From Planctomyces sp. (lineage in GTDB: Bacteria; Planctomycetota; Planctomycetia; Planctomycetales; Planctomycetaceae): a stretch of 32,947 nt of DNA. Under the pieces are notes generated by a model, which saw only the letters and a program-made list of their open reading frames with translations, was not told where the DNA came from and did not search any database. Numbering within the stretch: the first letter of the stretch is position 1; each line of letters begins with the position of its first letter. A program made the position numbers and the translations under genes. The DNA lies in contig SXXK01000076.1 of assembly GCA_005791255.1 (NCBI GenBank), forward strand, positions 1 through 32,947, given 5' to 3'. Below, in pieces: positions 27,901 through 32,947 of this stretch.

Positions 27901-30900
27901 TGCTGTGGCCTGCAGATCGCCGCTGCCGTCGCTGCCAGCCGAGACGCTGATCAGGCTGGTGGCCTGCAGCTGCCCGCTGATGGTGATGTCATCGGCTGCC
28001 GTGATGGTGATGCTGGTGGGATCAATGGCGTCGTTGATGACGATGTCGGCGCTCGAAACGAGCACGACGTCTGAGCCGGTGAAGATTTTGCCATCGACAC
28101 GGATGGCTCCGTCGGCCTGCAATTTCAGGCTGCCGGTGCCGGAAGTGGATGCCAGGGCCTGCCCGCTGCCATCGAGATCTCGCAGCTGAACTGCGGTGCT
28201 GGCGGTAATGTCCAGTGCGCCGCCGGAGCGGGCATCGAGGCTGCCGCGCTGGCCGGTGCCGGGGTCATTGAGTGTCAGCCGTACGGACTCGGACTGACCT
28301 GACTGCAGCAGCACATTGCGGGCGGTCAGGTTGATTCCCGGGCTGCCCGCGTCAATGTCTGCACCGGAGATTCGCAGGTCGCCGGAGACTGCCACAGGTG
28401 TGCTGAAAAACAGTGTGCCGTTATTGTTTCCATCCACATCAGCCAGCAGTGCGAGGTTGGTGACGGAGGGATTGACTGTCGAGAAGCCGAGGTTGCCGGC
28501 GGACATCAGAAACAGGGTTTCTGCTTCCAGCAGGTCGGTGCCTGCGATGGAACCCTGCAGCGCGGCAAACTGCTGCACAGAGACGCTCAGGTTTCCGGAA
28601 ACGCTGACTTCCAGCGCATCCGGCAGCCCTGTGAAAAAATCCACCGGTCGCTGCTCGATGGAGTCTGCTTTCAGTTTCACGTTGGCAGCGGTGATATTGG
28701 TGCGTTTCGTTGTTGGCGTGTCATTGTTGTCAATCAACCGTCCCTGAGCGGCGGTGATGCTGACGTTCCCCGCCGTATTCAGATCGGAAACAAGCACCTG
28801 TGTGGCCGCCTGCAGTGTGATGTCGCCGTTTTGTGCGTTGAATGCGACTTCTGAGTTCATCAGGATTTCGCTGTTCAGTGCCTGCAGGCTGATGGAACCA
28901 TCGCCGCCGGTGGAAATGTTGCCGGCCACTTCCGCCTCGATGCGGCGTGCTGCCAGCCGAATACTGCCGGCTTCCGACGTGATTCCGAATCGCGTCTTAA
29001 GATCGCCGGCCGCGGTGAGATTGATGCGGCCGATGCCTGCTGCCTGGATGCGACCCTCGACCTCGATCCCGCCCGCAGCGGTGGTGACCAGAATGTCACC
29101 GGCGCCACCCAGGGTCTGGAGGCCGCTTTTGTGGATCCGCAGAAAATCCGCGGAACGCACATAGATACCACCGGAGCCGGCCGTCGCCTGCAGGCCGAAG
29201 ACCTGCACGTTCAGATCCTGCTGCGAATTCGGGCCGCCGATGTTGGTGCTGGCACGCAGGGTCAGCAGGCCGTTCGTCGCCAGATTCAGAGTTTCCTCGA
29301 CGGAATTGTCGACAATGCTGCCGATTGCCCCGCCATTGCCGGCTTCGATCGAGATGTCACCGGAAAGGCTGAGGACCTCAGCCAGCACCACATCGCCGGC
29401 GGCACGCAGCGAAATCTGACCCTGCTGACTGCTGATCACGGCGCCTTCAGTCATCTGGATGCTGCCGGGAAGGGAGCCCTGCTGACTGACCCCGGCGATC
29501 AGGCTGATGAGTCCGTTGCCACCTGTGACGATGCGGGTCGGAGCTTCCTGGAAAATGTCCTGCCCGGCTGTCAGGGCCACGTGGCCGTGGGCCAGGTTTT
29601 CGATGCTGCTGACCACGGAAATCACACCACCGGCACCGAGGCTGATGGAGGTTGCGGGATTCATGTCACCCGGATCGCTGATCCTCAGTCCCTGAAATTC
29701 AGCGACCTGTCCCACAAAGACGTTTTCCAGAGCCTGCAGGTGGATGTCACCGGTGGCAGTCAGAGCGGCCAGTGTCAGGTCAATGCCGTCGACTTCGATG
29801 GCGCCGGCGGCCGTTCCGATACCTGTGACTGCCTGAATCGCGATCTGATGTCCCCGCAAATCAGCGTCGGGATCATCATCAAGCTCAGCCACCGCCCTGC
29901 CGGACTGGATTCTGATCTGACCACCGGCGATTGCATTGCCGACGAGGACGAGGCCCTGACCGCCACTGAGCAGGACGATGTTGCCGACTTCTGTGATGGC
30001 CTGTTGAACTTTCAGATCACCGTCAACTGTGCTGAATCTGAGACTTCCGGTCCCTGCGAAAGCCGACACGAAATCCGCCGACGGTTCACTTTCGACGATG
30101 ATGCTGCCGCTGCCGGACGACAGGCTGGTGTAAGTCGCGGCGAGGGTGTTTTTCAGGAAAATTCCGTTCGTCACACTGTCAGCGTCGATCGTGGCAGCCC
30201 TGATTCGCAGCGGTGCCGGATTGCCGATGCCGGCCAGGGAGCGCAGGCTGAGCTGTGGTGCGGACAGTTCGGTGCTGCCGTTGATCGAACCACCTGTGGC
30301 CGTGACTGTGATGGCTCCCCGGGCCCGCACTGTTCCATGCAGCTCGGTATTGCCCGCCTGGTCACCGGATCGCAGCAGCATCACACCGGGTATCCCGGGA
30401 ACTCCGGCTTCCACGAAGGCGGTGCTGGTGGTGAGCAGGCTGCCGGTGCCATCGGTACCGGCGACGACCTGCAGAGATGTGGCAGCGGAAACGGCGCCGG
30501 AGATCACGAGGTCGTCAGCGGCCGTGAGCGTGACAGTGTCCGGATCAATGACTCCGAAAACTCGCATGCTGCCACCCGCAGACAGACTGATGCTGCCGGC
30601 AGCTGAGACTTTGCCCTGAACAAGAACGTCGCCGGCTGCTGTGAGTTTCAGGCTGCCGCCTGGGACGGTGGACTGCAGGGCCTGGCCGTTGCCGTCAAGA
30701 TCGGCCAGTGCAACGGCCGAGTCGGCGGTGATCTCCAGATTCCCGGTCACGCGGCCATCAAACTGACCGGGTTGGCCGGTCTGGCCGGGCAGCAGGTTCA
30801 GATGCACGTCCTCAGACTGCCCCGAAACAAACAGAATGCGGCCGGCGGAGAGATCGATGGTGCCGTCGCTGGCCTGCACATCAGCCCCCTGAATCAGCAG

Positions 30901-32172
30901 GCTTTCCGGGAGTGACAACTGGTCACCGATCAGCACCGTCCCGCTGCCGTTGCCATCCAGGTCTGCGATCAGTGCCAGGCCCTGCAGGCTGGACTGAGCC
31001 GCGCGAGTGAAGTCAACGTCGTTCAAAGATGCCAGTGTCAGGTCGTGAGCCTGCACAGCGAGCTGACCATCGATGCGCCCTGAGAATGCAGCAAAGCCGG
31101 GGGCTGTGGCGGTCAGATTGCCGGACAGCAGTACATCAATATGGTTGCGGAACAGTGGAAACGGATTGGGGCCGGAGGAGCCGATATCCTGACCGATCTG
31201 CAGAAACAGATCGCGGGCCTGAATATTGGTCTGGATACCGGCGAGGTCATTGCCGTCGATCAGGCTGCCACCGTCGACCTGCAGCCGTACGGAACGTCCG
31301 ATGTTCTCGATACGACCGATGGTCAGATTGCCGGGTGTGCCGGTTTCCGTGATGTCGATGGTGCCTTCGCTGGTGTTGATGGCGGTCAGTGACCGCACAT
31401 CGGTTTCCAGAGTATCCGCGTTGCCGATGCCTTTGGTGGCGGTGATGTCCAGCAATTCGCCGCGGAATGAGACCTGTTCGATCTGTCCATCCAGAATCTC
31501 GGCCAGTGATTTGACCTGAATCCAGCTGCGGGAATCAACGCGTCCGGCGACCAGAACGTCACCGCCGGCATCGAGCTCCACGGATTTGCCGTGCACGATG
31601 CCGCCGATGTCGATGCGTCCGGCGGCTGTCACACGGATCTGGTGATCGGGAGCGTCGAGGATTGGGTTGGGGCCGCGGGTGGCGTGTGTCAGGAGGACAT
31701 TGCCGTCCGAGTGAATGCTGAACTGAGCGGCGGTGGAGCCGGTTGACAGGCTGATGGCATCGTTCACAAAGACATCGACGTCGCCCTGGGGGGATTCGGC
31801 GAAAATCGAGAGATTGCCGGACTGGCCGGGGCCCTGCAGCAGTGACTCCTGCACGGACAGCAGTGTGCCGTTGTTGAGGATGGAGATACCGGGGGCGGTG
31901 TTGCCAATCCATTCCCCCATGCCGCTTCCCAGCTGGAACTGCAGTTCCCCGGGACCTTCGCTGACCTGCAGGGCTCCGGGGGCCGTGAAGTTGTCCACAG
32001 TCAGCCCGGCGGCGTTCAGCACAAAGCTGGCATTGAAGACGCGGCGATCTTCGAGTCGAGTGAAGCGGATGGGGCGTGCGGCAGGTCGCGGAACGGCAGC
32101 GGCGGCCGGCTGTTCGCGACGCTCGCCCTTCAGCAGCTGCAGCACCTGAGTAAGAAACGTACGTAAGCTCAT
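18952..32172 (-). CDS. Giant beta-helix-type repeat protein with RLEDRR N-terminal motif
   Basis: This protein has 4,406 residues from the chosen ATG at 32172, which has GGAAAGG about 11 nt upstream. The N-terminus has a basic stretch and FTRLEDRRVFNASF (about 37-50), the planctomycete LEDRR/LEPR-type motif of giant exported proteins. Most of the chain (about 60-4000) is short beta-strands with repeated phrases such as GDxxLxA, ITAADDITI and GIGN, like filamentous-haemagglutinin or adhesin beta-helices. Four super-repeats carry acidic DLDGxGxAL loops at residues 491, 1332, 2178 and 2820. I saw no cysteine. The last 400 residues differ: a GNGNGPGNGN-type linker, a Pro/Gln-rich stretch, a small mixed domain around VTEDIYEVRQ (about 4282-4375) and a Pro-rich end PPQPPQPPGKS. 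No PEP-CTERM, autotransporter barrel or dockerin end is visible. Function is probably surface-structural or adhesive. Confidence 0.9.
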   Translation of the reverse strand: MSLRTFLTQVLQLLKGERREQPAAAAVPRPAARPIRFTRLEDRRVFNASFVLNAAGLTVDNFTAPGALQVSEGPGELQFQLGSGMGEWIGNTAPGISILNNGTLLSVQESLLQGPGQSGNLSIFAESPQGDVDVFVNDAISLSTGSTAAQFSIHSDGNVLLTHATRGPNPILDAPDHQIRVTAAGRIDIGGIVHGKSVELDAGGDVLVAGRVDSRSWIQVKSLAEILDGQIEQVSFRGELLDITATKGIGNADTLETDVRSLTAINTSEGTIDITETGTPGNLTIGRIENIGRSVRLQVDGGSLIDGNDLAGIQTNIQARDLFLQIGQDIGSSGPNPFPLFRNHIDVLLSGNLTATAPGFAAFSGRIDGQLAVQAHDLTLASLNDVDFTRAAQSSLQGLALIADLDGNGSGTVLIGDQLSLPESLLIQGADVQASDGTIDLSAGRILFVSGQSEDVHLNLLPGQTGQPGQFDGRVTGNLEITADSAVALADLDGNGQALQSTVPGGSLKLTAAGDVLVQGKVSAAGSISLSAGGSMRVFGVIDPDTVTLTAADDLVISGAVSAATSLQVVAGTDGTGSLLTTSTAFVEAGVPGIPGVMLLRSGDQAGNTELHGTVRARGAITVTATGGSINGSTELSAPQLSLRSLAGIGNPAPLRIRAATIDADSVTNGIFLKNTLAATYTSLSSGSGSIIVESEPSADFVSAFAGTGSLRFSTVDGDLKVQQAITEVGNIVLLSGGQGLVLVGNAIAGGQIRIQSGRAVAELDDDPDADLRGHQIAIQAVTGIGTAAGAIEVDGIDLTLAALTATGDIHLQALENVFVGQVAEFQGLRISDPGDMNPATSISLGAGGVISVVSSIENLAHGHVALTAGQDIFQEAPTRIVTGGNGLISLIAGVSQQGSLPGSIQMTEGAVISSQQGQISLRAAGDVVLAEVLSLSGDISIEAGNGGAIGSIVDNSVEETLNLATNGLLTLRASTNIGGPNSQQDLNVQVFGLQATAGSGGIYVRSADFLRIHKSGLQTLGGAGDILVTTAAGGIEVEGRIQAAGIGRINLTAAGDLKTRFGITSEAGSIRLAARRIEAEVAGNISTGGDGSISLQALNSEILMNSEVAFNAQNGDITLQAATQVLVSDLNTAGNVSITAAQGRLIDNNDTPTTKRTNITAANVKLKADSIEQRPVDFFTGLPDALEVSVSGNLSVSVQQFAALQGSIAGTDLLEAETLFLMSAGNLGFSTVNPSVTNLALLADVDGNNNGTLFFSTPVAVSGDLRISGADIDAGSPGINLTARNVLLQSGQSESVRLTLNDPGTGQRGSLDARSGGALDITASTAVQLRDLDGSGQALASTSGTGSLKLQADGAIRVDGKIFTGSDVVLVSSADIVINDAIDPTSITITAADDITISGQLQATSLISVSAGSDGSGDLQATAEAGMQAGSSSAGTGTIRLTAGQNSGNIQLQGTVQAGSLLVIAAASGSVNGTAQLESGILDIDAGTGIGNKQPLHVLVNSLSADTQTGDIGIVSNQPAIASSLTSGAGSIDFRGFGPTEVQVASTGEGHLSIEITRGQLTAGQITAPQGSVFLHTIETGSIVLDAVAAGQSILADSADSITEADDDPEADLHSTAIALAAVHRIGSAGNPLELDGIELQLAAQSDDAAIQLAALNSISVGNVLNRSGLVIRNTSGTAAPAGIRLTSAGKVLLDTDVVNHSRGDIWLQADGDLQQRSGSVVRTFDGGTITLQAGAPFFGSQGGLGNSITQDDGTTINAHHGKISLQATGDIRIASLASVDGSMVLSAGGTLTPGAIVDNSLSENPNLTTAGTVSLFATASIGGPAPAEDINLNVTALEASSTFGSIHLRSIGSVRLHGMGLRTANAAGNIELTTDAGPIDAAAEVHAANAGNIALRAAEQLILRRSITSDSGFITLNGSRVFAEAAGDVTTGQFGSIVLNAFTDDIVLDQDASLTAGNGFISLQASRSIFLSRLTTNGNVVAVSVSGDIIDANDNSTARTLNITANNLTLTAANIGTAVNNFFTDLPDGLEIDLTGTLTVQAQSFAALRGSINGTGSLAAETLFLMSDQNIVFSTPALPLVTNLALLAGSDGGGPGTLTLQNPVAVTGNLRISAADLDGGTSGTRLTARNLLLESGQSEQIRIELNGPSANQPGRLDARSAADLQIIAAGDVELQDLDGSGTALASSLATGNLMLDASGRLRVSGKVLTQGNIVLTSGADIVVDAPVDPDNITISAADDITINSHIAANRLVKISAGDDGTGDLLTTTASLIEAGGTAANGDMTLSAGNTSGEIRLNGTVRATDSLTVSALGGSINGSSELTARFLAMRAATGIGNTAPLRLNAGTVSAESLNGDISLTSNTAAVYSTVSTGTGSVTLRSNASAEIHKITSQEGNIAVIGESAPIFLDTAVAGGSGNLTIENGNGDLQINNLQAVDNRIVIAAGSVSELLSDSAADLTASRILLQTTAGVGTSGKALDLTGSGLQLTAATQSGSLLLAAAGSVMLSSSDGIDGLQLGSAGQATGDPNGPLLSLTATGDMTISAAVRNSLGGDVRLLADGQILQQAQALVTAINAGSIQVQARGNGSGIRMNSGSTMQAGDGQIRLTADSDIQLALLQSTGAVTVQSTSGGIVDNNDDGGIARSNVVAKDLLLQAIFVAGPPADFFNGLPQPLELSLTGRLSVEASDYAVLQGTSFETDSLRAETLFLISDDHLTISGTDPNQLGSLALIADADNDGVGTITLRQPVMVADKLRLQAQSITAGSQVIDLSARQILVRSGSAQLLQITPTPSGGDGPEQFDGRTGGALSVLAKGSLNLVDLDGDSRALTADGDIMVNARNQLATGSDVIATGSAELTADGRLQVDAAVRGTELRLTSANDDARISGSLLGSQSVSLRAGLGTAGGIAVTSTGRIIAGNSTSTGTIQLSSGSITGDQLLEGRLEAGERITVDAPGGRISGTGQLLAPDVVLNAGTGIGSNLPLQLTASRITAESADGVVHLTNSRDGQFTRLAAREGAVIVTGHGNTLIDDALTVNGSISLTAIDGDLTVRVARQQNSGSISLATLSSGTVRVGQLRSPETLSITAASSIEELQSDSDNDLEASSMALQARTGIGTSANSIELGGPNLRLAALSQSGGIFLTSSEETTISDVADLSGLQIADSSPQVAGNIQFTSRGSMTIASSVVNSSGGNITLQSGNHLRVLPSVAISTVGSGTLTLRAGERPAGDISINFGSLSLENDTVISTEHGNITLTAAASVTLYRVQSIDGDLLIRAAVTNSEGRLEGDSSQDSAHISTRGFTSLFAGTTDANYVASLTVDVGSLEGTWSGGSLRLNSVGPLTIDGSGLRTSGPRGDIDVLVNRGELTVAGEVSAASSGQIRLISEDGVKLLSSGRISATGDGSVFVSAETGSVLMHATAGITSENGDVTITAADNLQISRILSQLGSLTLTAIGGAISDATPDETLNLATAGSIWLRAGSGIGGRLSGQDLNLSAGQLDAVSGSNGIHLTSPGSLIITRQGLISSGTNADIQVRSAGQLFAQRTLRSDTGDVTVSASGIVLETDSEILALAGHVLVTAESEGLFMAAGSGGIQGSGNVTVRAASDLVAGRIAAGNTLTVTSLTGTITDNNDTSNEQLLNLSGDAVILDAAAGIGAEDALEISARTATAVNRTSGDVRLVQVASAGNLGLQLIDNGDRLVSLTVAGGALTDANDSSTIARLNLQAGEARLTARQGIGPGNALETRIATLTGMVTDGGNIELHELDSLQIDSLQLTGPGSILIQADQDLLVQDRVQALPPAVGSAGGRPQIRLAAAENLRLAAGAQVTSAASHDIIIAAVLDVSMQTGSSVKSAGGDLLISTDAQHRGHVLVQTLETSGTRISISAGGDIRIGDAAAVRLLATNGDPTRSEQIVIDAAGDIRVADGVLMTTDGDPTARASANQTDDRLLLFARGRTAGSNQPLDSAVGRVQFDGRVTLRTDGGVATTFLGRPAANATTTTAFFDASKAETSPQGRLIFPGLLRPDPNGGARGGSPGDISVQIVFEVQITSGSSPGVPAEENLRLDIDWRDPSDSQPSTLYVNPGRQQLGHSYSLNELLRFLDTGKSQFLVDFSVSHHESIRVFGGEVQQGAAFSAVPVGRVRNPVTGSDLTTGLISSSDGAATGALQPGQPSGPRDVFSDQNSNADFHFDGAVVRIQVPVSPFAGGPFNGNGNGPGNGNRGNGDSDQAPFQRPPRRAFIPLVQQQPPAKVQAKPQADFQPAAAPLILSNNSVQQEAAQEDSLAVTEDIYEVRQSEQGRYTVLRQLDKFEQGEELLNPQALKAWVFRQSQQIERPLLDGEDYELWLVTKKRTAAGSVVRIERQLLMFDVIEGQPFPARDDQAPDQPETLPQLQAVPPEPLPPQPPQPPGKS
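19505..19580 (-). repeat. Gly/Asn low-complexity linker in the giant protein
   Basis: The encoded segment alternates Gly and Asn (FNGNGNGPGNGNRGNGDSDQ). It separates the beta-repeat part from the Pro/Gln-rich tail. It is a probable flexible linker. Confidence 0.6.
22700..24177 (-). repeat. Giant-protein super-repeat, copy 4
   Basis: This copy begins at FFNGLPQPLEL. It retains AETLFLIS, LALIADADND, RSGSAQLLQI, DLDGDSRAL (residue 2820), GRISGT, GIGSNLPL and DSDNDLEAS. The end is approximate; the NLAT-type block continues below 22700 in a rearranged order. Confidence 0.7.
24178..26103 (-). repeat. Giant-protein super-repeat, copy 3 (shortened)
   Basis: This copy begins at FFTDLPDGLEI and spans 1,926 bp. 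It keeps AETLFLMS, LALLAGSDGG, SGQSEQIRI, DLDGSGTAL (residue 2178), GSINGS, GIGNTAPL and DSAADL. It lacks the roughly 200-residue NLAT/GLxT block of copies 1 and 2 and passes directly to VDNNDDGG. Confidence 0.85.
26104..28638 (-). repeat. Giant-protein super-repeat, copy 2
   Basis: This copy begins at FFTGLPDALEV and spans 2,535 bp. Landmarks occur in the same order as in copy 1: AETLFLMS, LALLADVDGN, SGQSESVRL, DLDGSGQAL (residue 1332), GSVNGT, GIGNKQPL, DDDPEADL, NPNLTTAG and IDANDNSTAR. Confidence 0.85.
28639..31164 (-). repeat. Giant-protein super-repeat, copy 1
   Basis: This module runs from the NPFPLFRNHIDVLLSG segment to the next FF-G-LP segment, 2,526 bp. It contains ordered landmarks: LALIADLDGNG, SGQSEDVHL, DLDGNGQAL (residue 491), GSINGS, GIGNPAPL, DDDPDADL, ETLNLAT and IDNNDTPTTK. 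It is the most diverged copy in its first 200 residues. Confidence 0.8.
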
Positions 32173-32529
32173 CTGTGGAACTGCCTTTCCGACTGACGCT
32201 GTGTCTGGCCGGGGCCGGACACAGCATGCCGAAGGAGTGTGATGATCAGTCGCTTCCAGGAAGAATGCGAAGTATGGGTAATATTTCCTGATTTTCGACG
32301 GCCAGCGGGACTTTCTGTGCCGGCGAACTGCAGAAAGATTGAGGATTTGACGGGAGAAATCGAACGGGATGCGTCTTGACAGCCAGGCCAGCCGCAATCC
32401 GCATTTTCAAGGTCTGTTCCTGCAGATCGATCCAACCCTGACATTCGCTTTTGTCGAAATAACCGGAAAATGGCGGGGAAGTCGAACAGCCATAACTCTG
32501 CAGTTACAAAGTCACACAGGGGCACTTTG
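32173..32529. promoter_or_regulatory. Divergent regulatory region of giant protein and secreted protein genes
   Basis: This 357-nt gap separates the giant gene (minus) from a secreted-protein gene (plus), so both promoters should be inside. I found a strong palindrome near the giant start (listed separately). A TTGACA occurs at 32376-32381 on the plus strand but has no acceptable -10 at 16-18 nt. No other gene is evident. Confidence 0.55.
32198..32225. promoter_or_regulatory. 13-bp-arm palindrome before the giant gene
   Basis: GCTGTGTCTGGCC (32198-32210) and GGCCGGACACAGC (32213-32225) are inverted copies with one T-G wobble and two central bases. In the minus-strand transcript this hairpin ends 7 nt before the GGAAAGG ribosome-binding site (32190-32184). 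It could be an operator or a translation-controlling leader hairpin. Confidence 0.55.
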
Positions 32530-32947
32530 ATGAGCATTAGCCGTGGCGTGATGGGTCTGTTGGCGGGCCTGCTGAGCGTGTCAGGCATTGGTGCAGCGGA
32601 CGACAGGCAGATTCTGCCGGCTCAGTCGGGCGGCAGTGCGGTTGTTGGGGAGGCGGATGTTCGGCGTGTGAGTGTGGATGGTTTGTTTGCTCCGATTGGC
32701 ACTTTAAGGTTGCAGCCGCCGGCGGTGACGGGCGCAGTGGCTGCAGCGGATCCCAGGCCCCCTGCGCTGGACGAACTGATCTCGCAGCAGCTGGCGGCCG
32801 ACACTGCCGCGGCCTATTTGGGCGAGCAGCGAGCGGTGCCTGCCGGACAGCGCAGTCGTCCGTTGTCAGCGGGTCGGAATCCCCATGCATTCCGTCATCA
32901 GCCCTTGTATTTTTCTCAGCCGGCGATGGAGGTTTCGGGGCAATCGA
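32530..32947 (+). CDS. Partial secreted protein with planctomycete PLYF-type motif
   Basis: The frame is open from ATG 32530 to the right edge, 139 codons, so the C-terminus is missing. AGGGG about 8 nt upstream supports the start. The first 24 residues, MSISRGVMGLLAGLLSVSGIGAAD, form a signal peptide with a likely cut after GIGA or AA. The visible mature part is Ala/Gln/Pro-rich and unfolded-looking. It ends in HQPLYFSQPAMEVSGQS, which resembles the PLYFEDxxLERxG motif I associate with conserved secreted planctomycete proteins. I do not know its function. It is divergent from the giant gene, which may indicate shared regulation. Confidence 0.75.
   Translation, partial: MSISRGVMGLLAGLLSVSGIGAADDRQILPAQSGGSAVVGEADVRRVSVDGLFAPIGTLRLQPPAVTGAVAAADPRPPALDELISQQLAADTAAAYLGEQRAVPAGQRSRPLSAGRNPHAFRHQPLYFSQPAMEVSGQS

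Noticed and set aside
22700-31164. Repeats considered as CRISPR or mobile elements
   Set aside because: The repeats are in-frame protein modules of 1.9-2.5 kb with diverged DNA; there are no short identical repeats, spacers, transposases or terminal inverted repeats.
32173-32397. 75-residue extension of the giant protein
   Set aside because: It would include a strong palindrome and ribosome-binding site as coding DNA, adds Cys and basic residues unlike the rest, and precedes a sensible ATG.
32376-32404. TTGACA promoter for the secreted-protein gene
   Set aside because: The -35 is perfect but the hexamer 17 nt downstream (CCGCAT) is not a -10, and neighbouring spacings are no better.

Overview
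The window looks like chromosomal DNA from a planctomycete, most likely a Planctomycetaceae-like lineage; I cannot fix the genus. The evidence is the co-occurrence of a Ca2+-binding dockerin-like C-terminal module, a PEP-CTERM protein, membrane-anchored Ser/Thr kinases carrying TPR or WD40 domains, a 4,406-residue protein with an N-terminal RLEDRR-type motif, and a secreted protein with a PLYF motif. The DNA is GC-rich, genes lie on both strands, and I saw no transposase, integrase, phage gene, tRNA, rRNA or CRISPR array.

Layout. (1) 1-4.4 kb, plus strand: the end of a dockerin-like secreted protein, a Ser/Thr kinase with transmembrane segment, coiled coil and TPR repeats, and a small PEP-CTERM exported protein. 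(2) 4.4-10.5 kb, housekeeping genes: a long terminator-like stem-loop, serine acetyltransferase (cysE), a convergent amidohydrolase, then ribosomal protein L31 type B, an intrinsic terminator, prfA (RF1) and a DJ-1/PfpI protein, facing a convergent msrA. (3) 10.7-32.2 kb, minus strand: a likely transcription unit of giant beta-helix-type repeat protein, then a 1,987-residue WD40 Ser/Thr kinase, then a secreted two-domain alpha/beta hydrolase. (4) 32.5 kb to the end, plus strand: the start of a divergent secreted protein that runs off the window.

How the genes may work together. cysE, L31, prfA and msrA serve sulfur metabolism, translation and protein repair. The minus-strand unit is the most unusual part. 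Its first gene encodes a cysteine-free giant built from four large super-repeats (about 841, 846 and 642 residues apart). It is followed 64 nt later by a kinase whose single membrane span would place a coiled coil and roughly 12 WD40 blades on the far side of the membrane from the kinase domain, and then by a secreted esterase-like enzyme. A surface-structure plus sensor-kinase module is a reasonable inference, not a demonstrated function. Both kinases in the window have disordered N-termini with repeated [ADE]-T-[IL] motifs, and the WD40 kinase has NRD in place of HRD and DWG in place of DFG.
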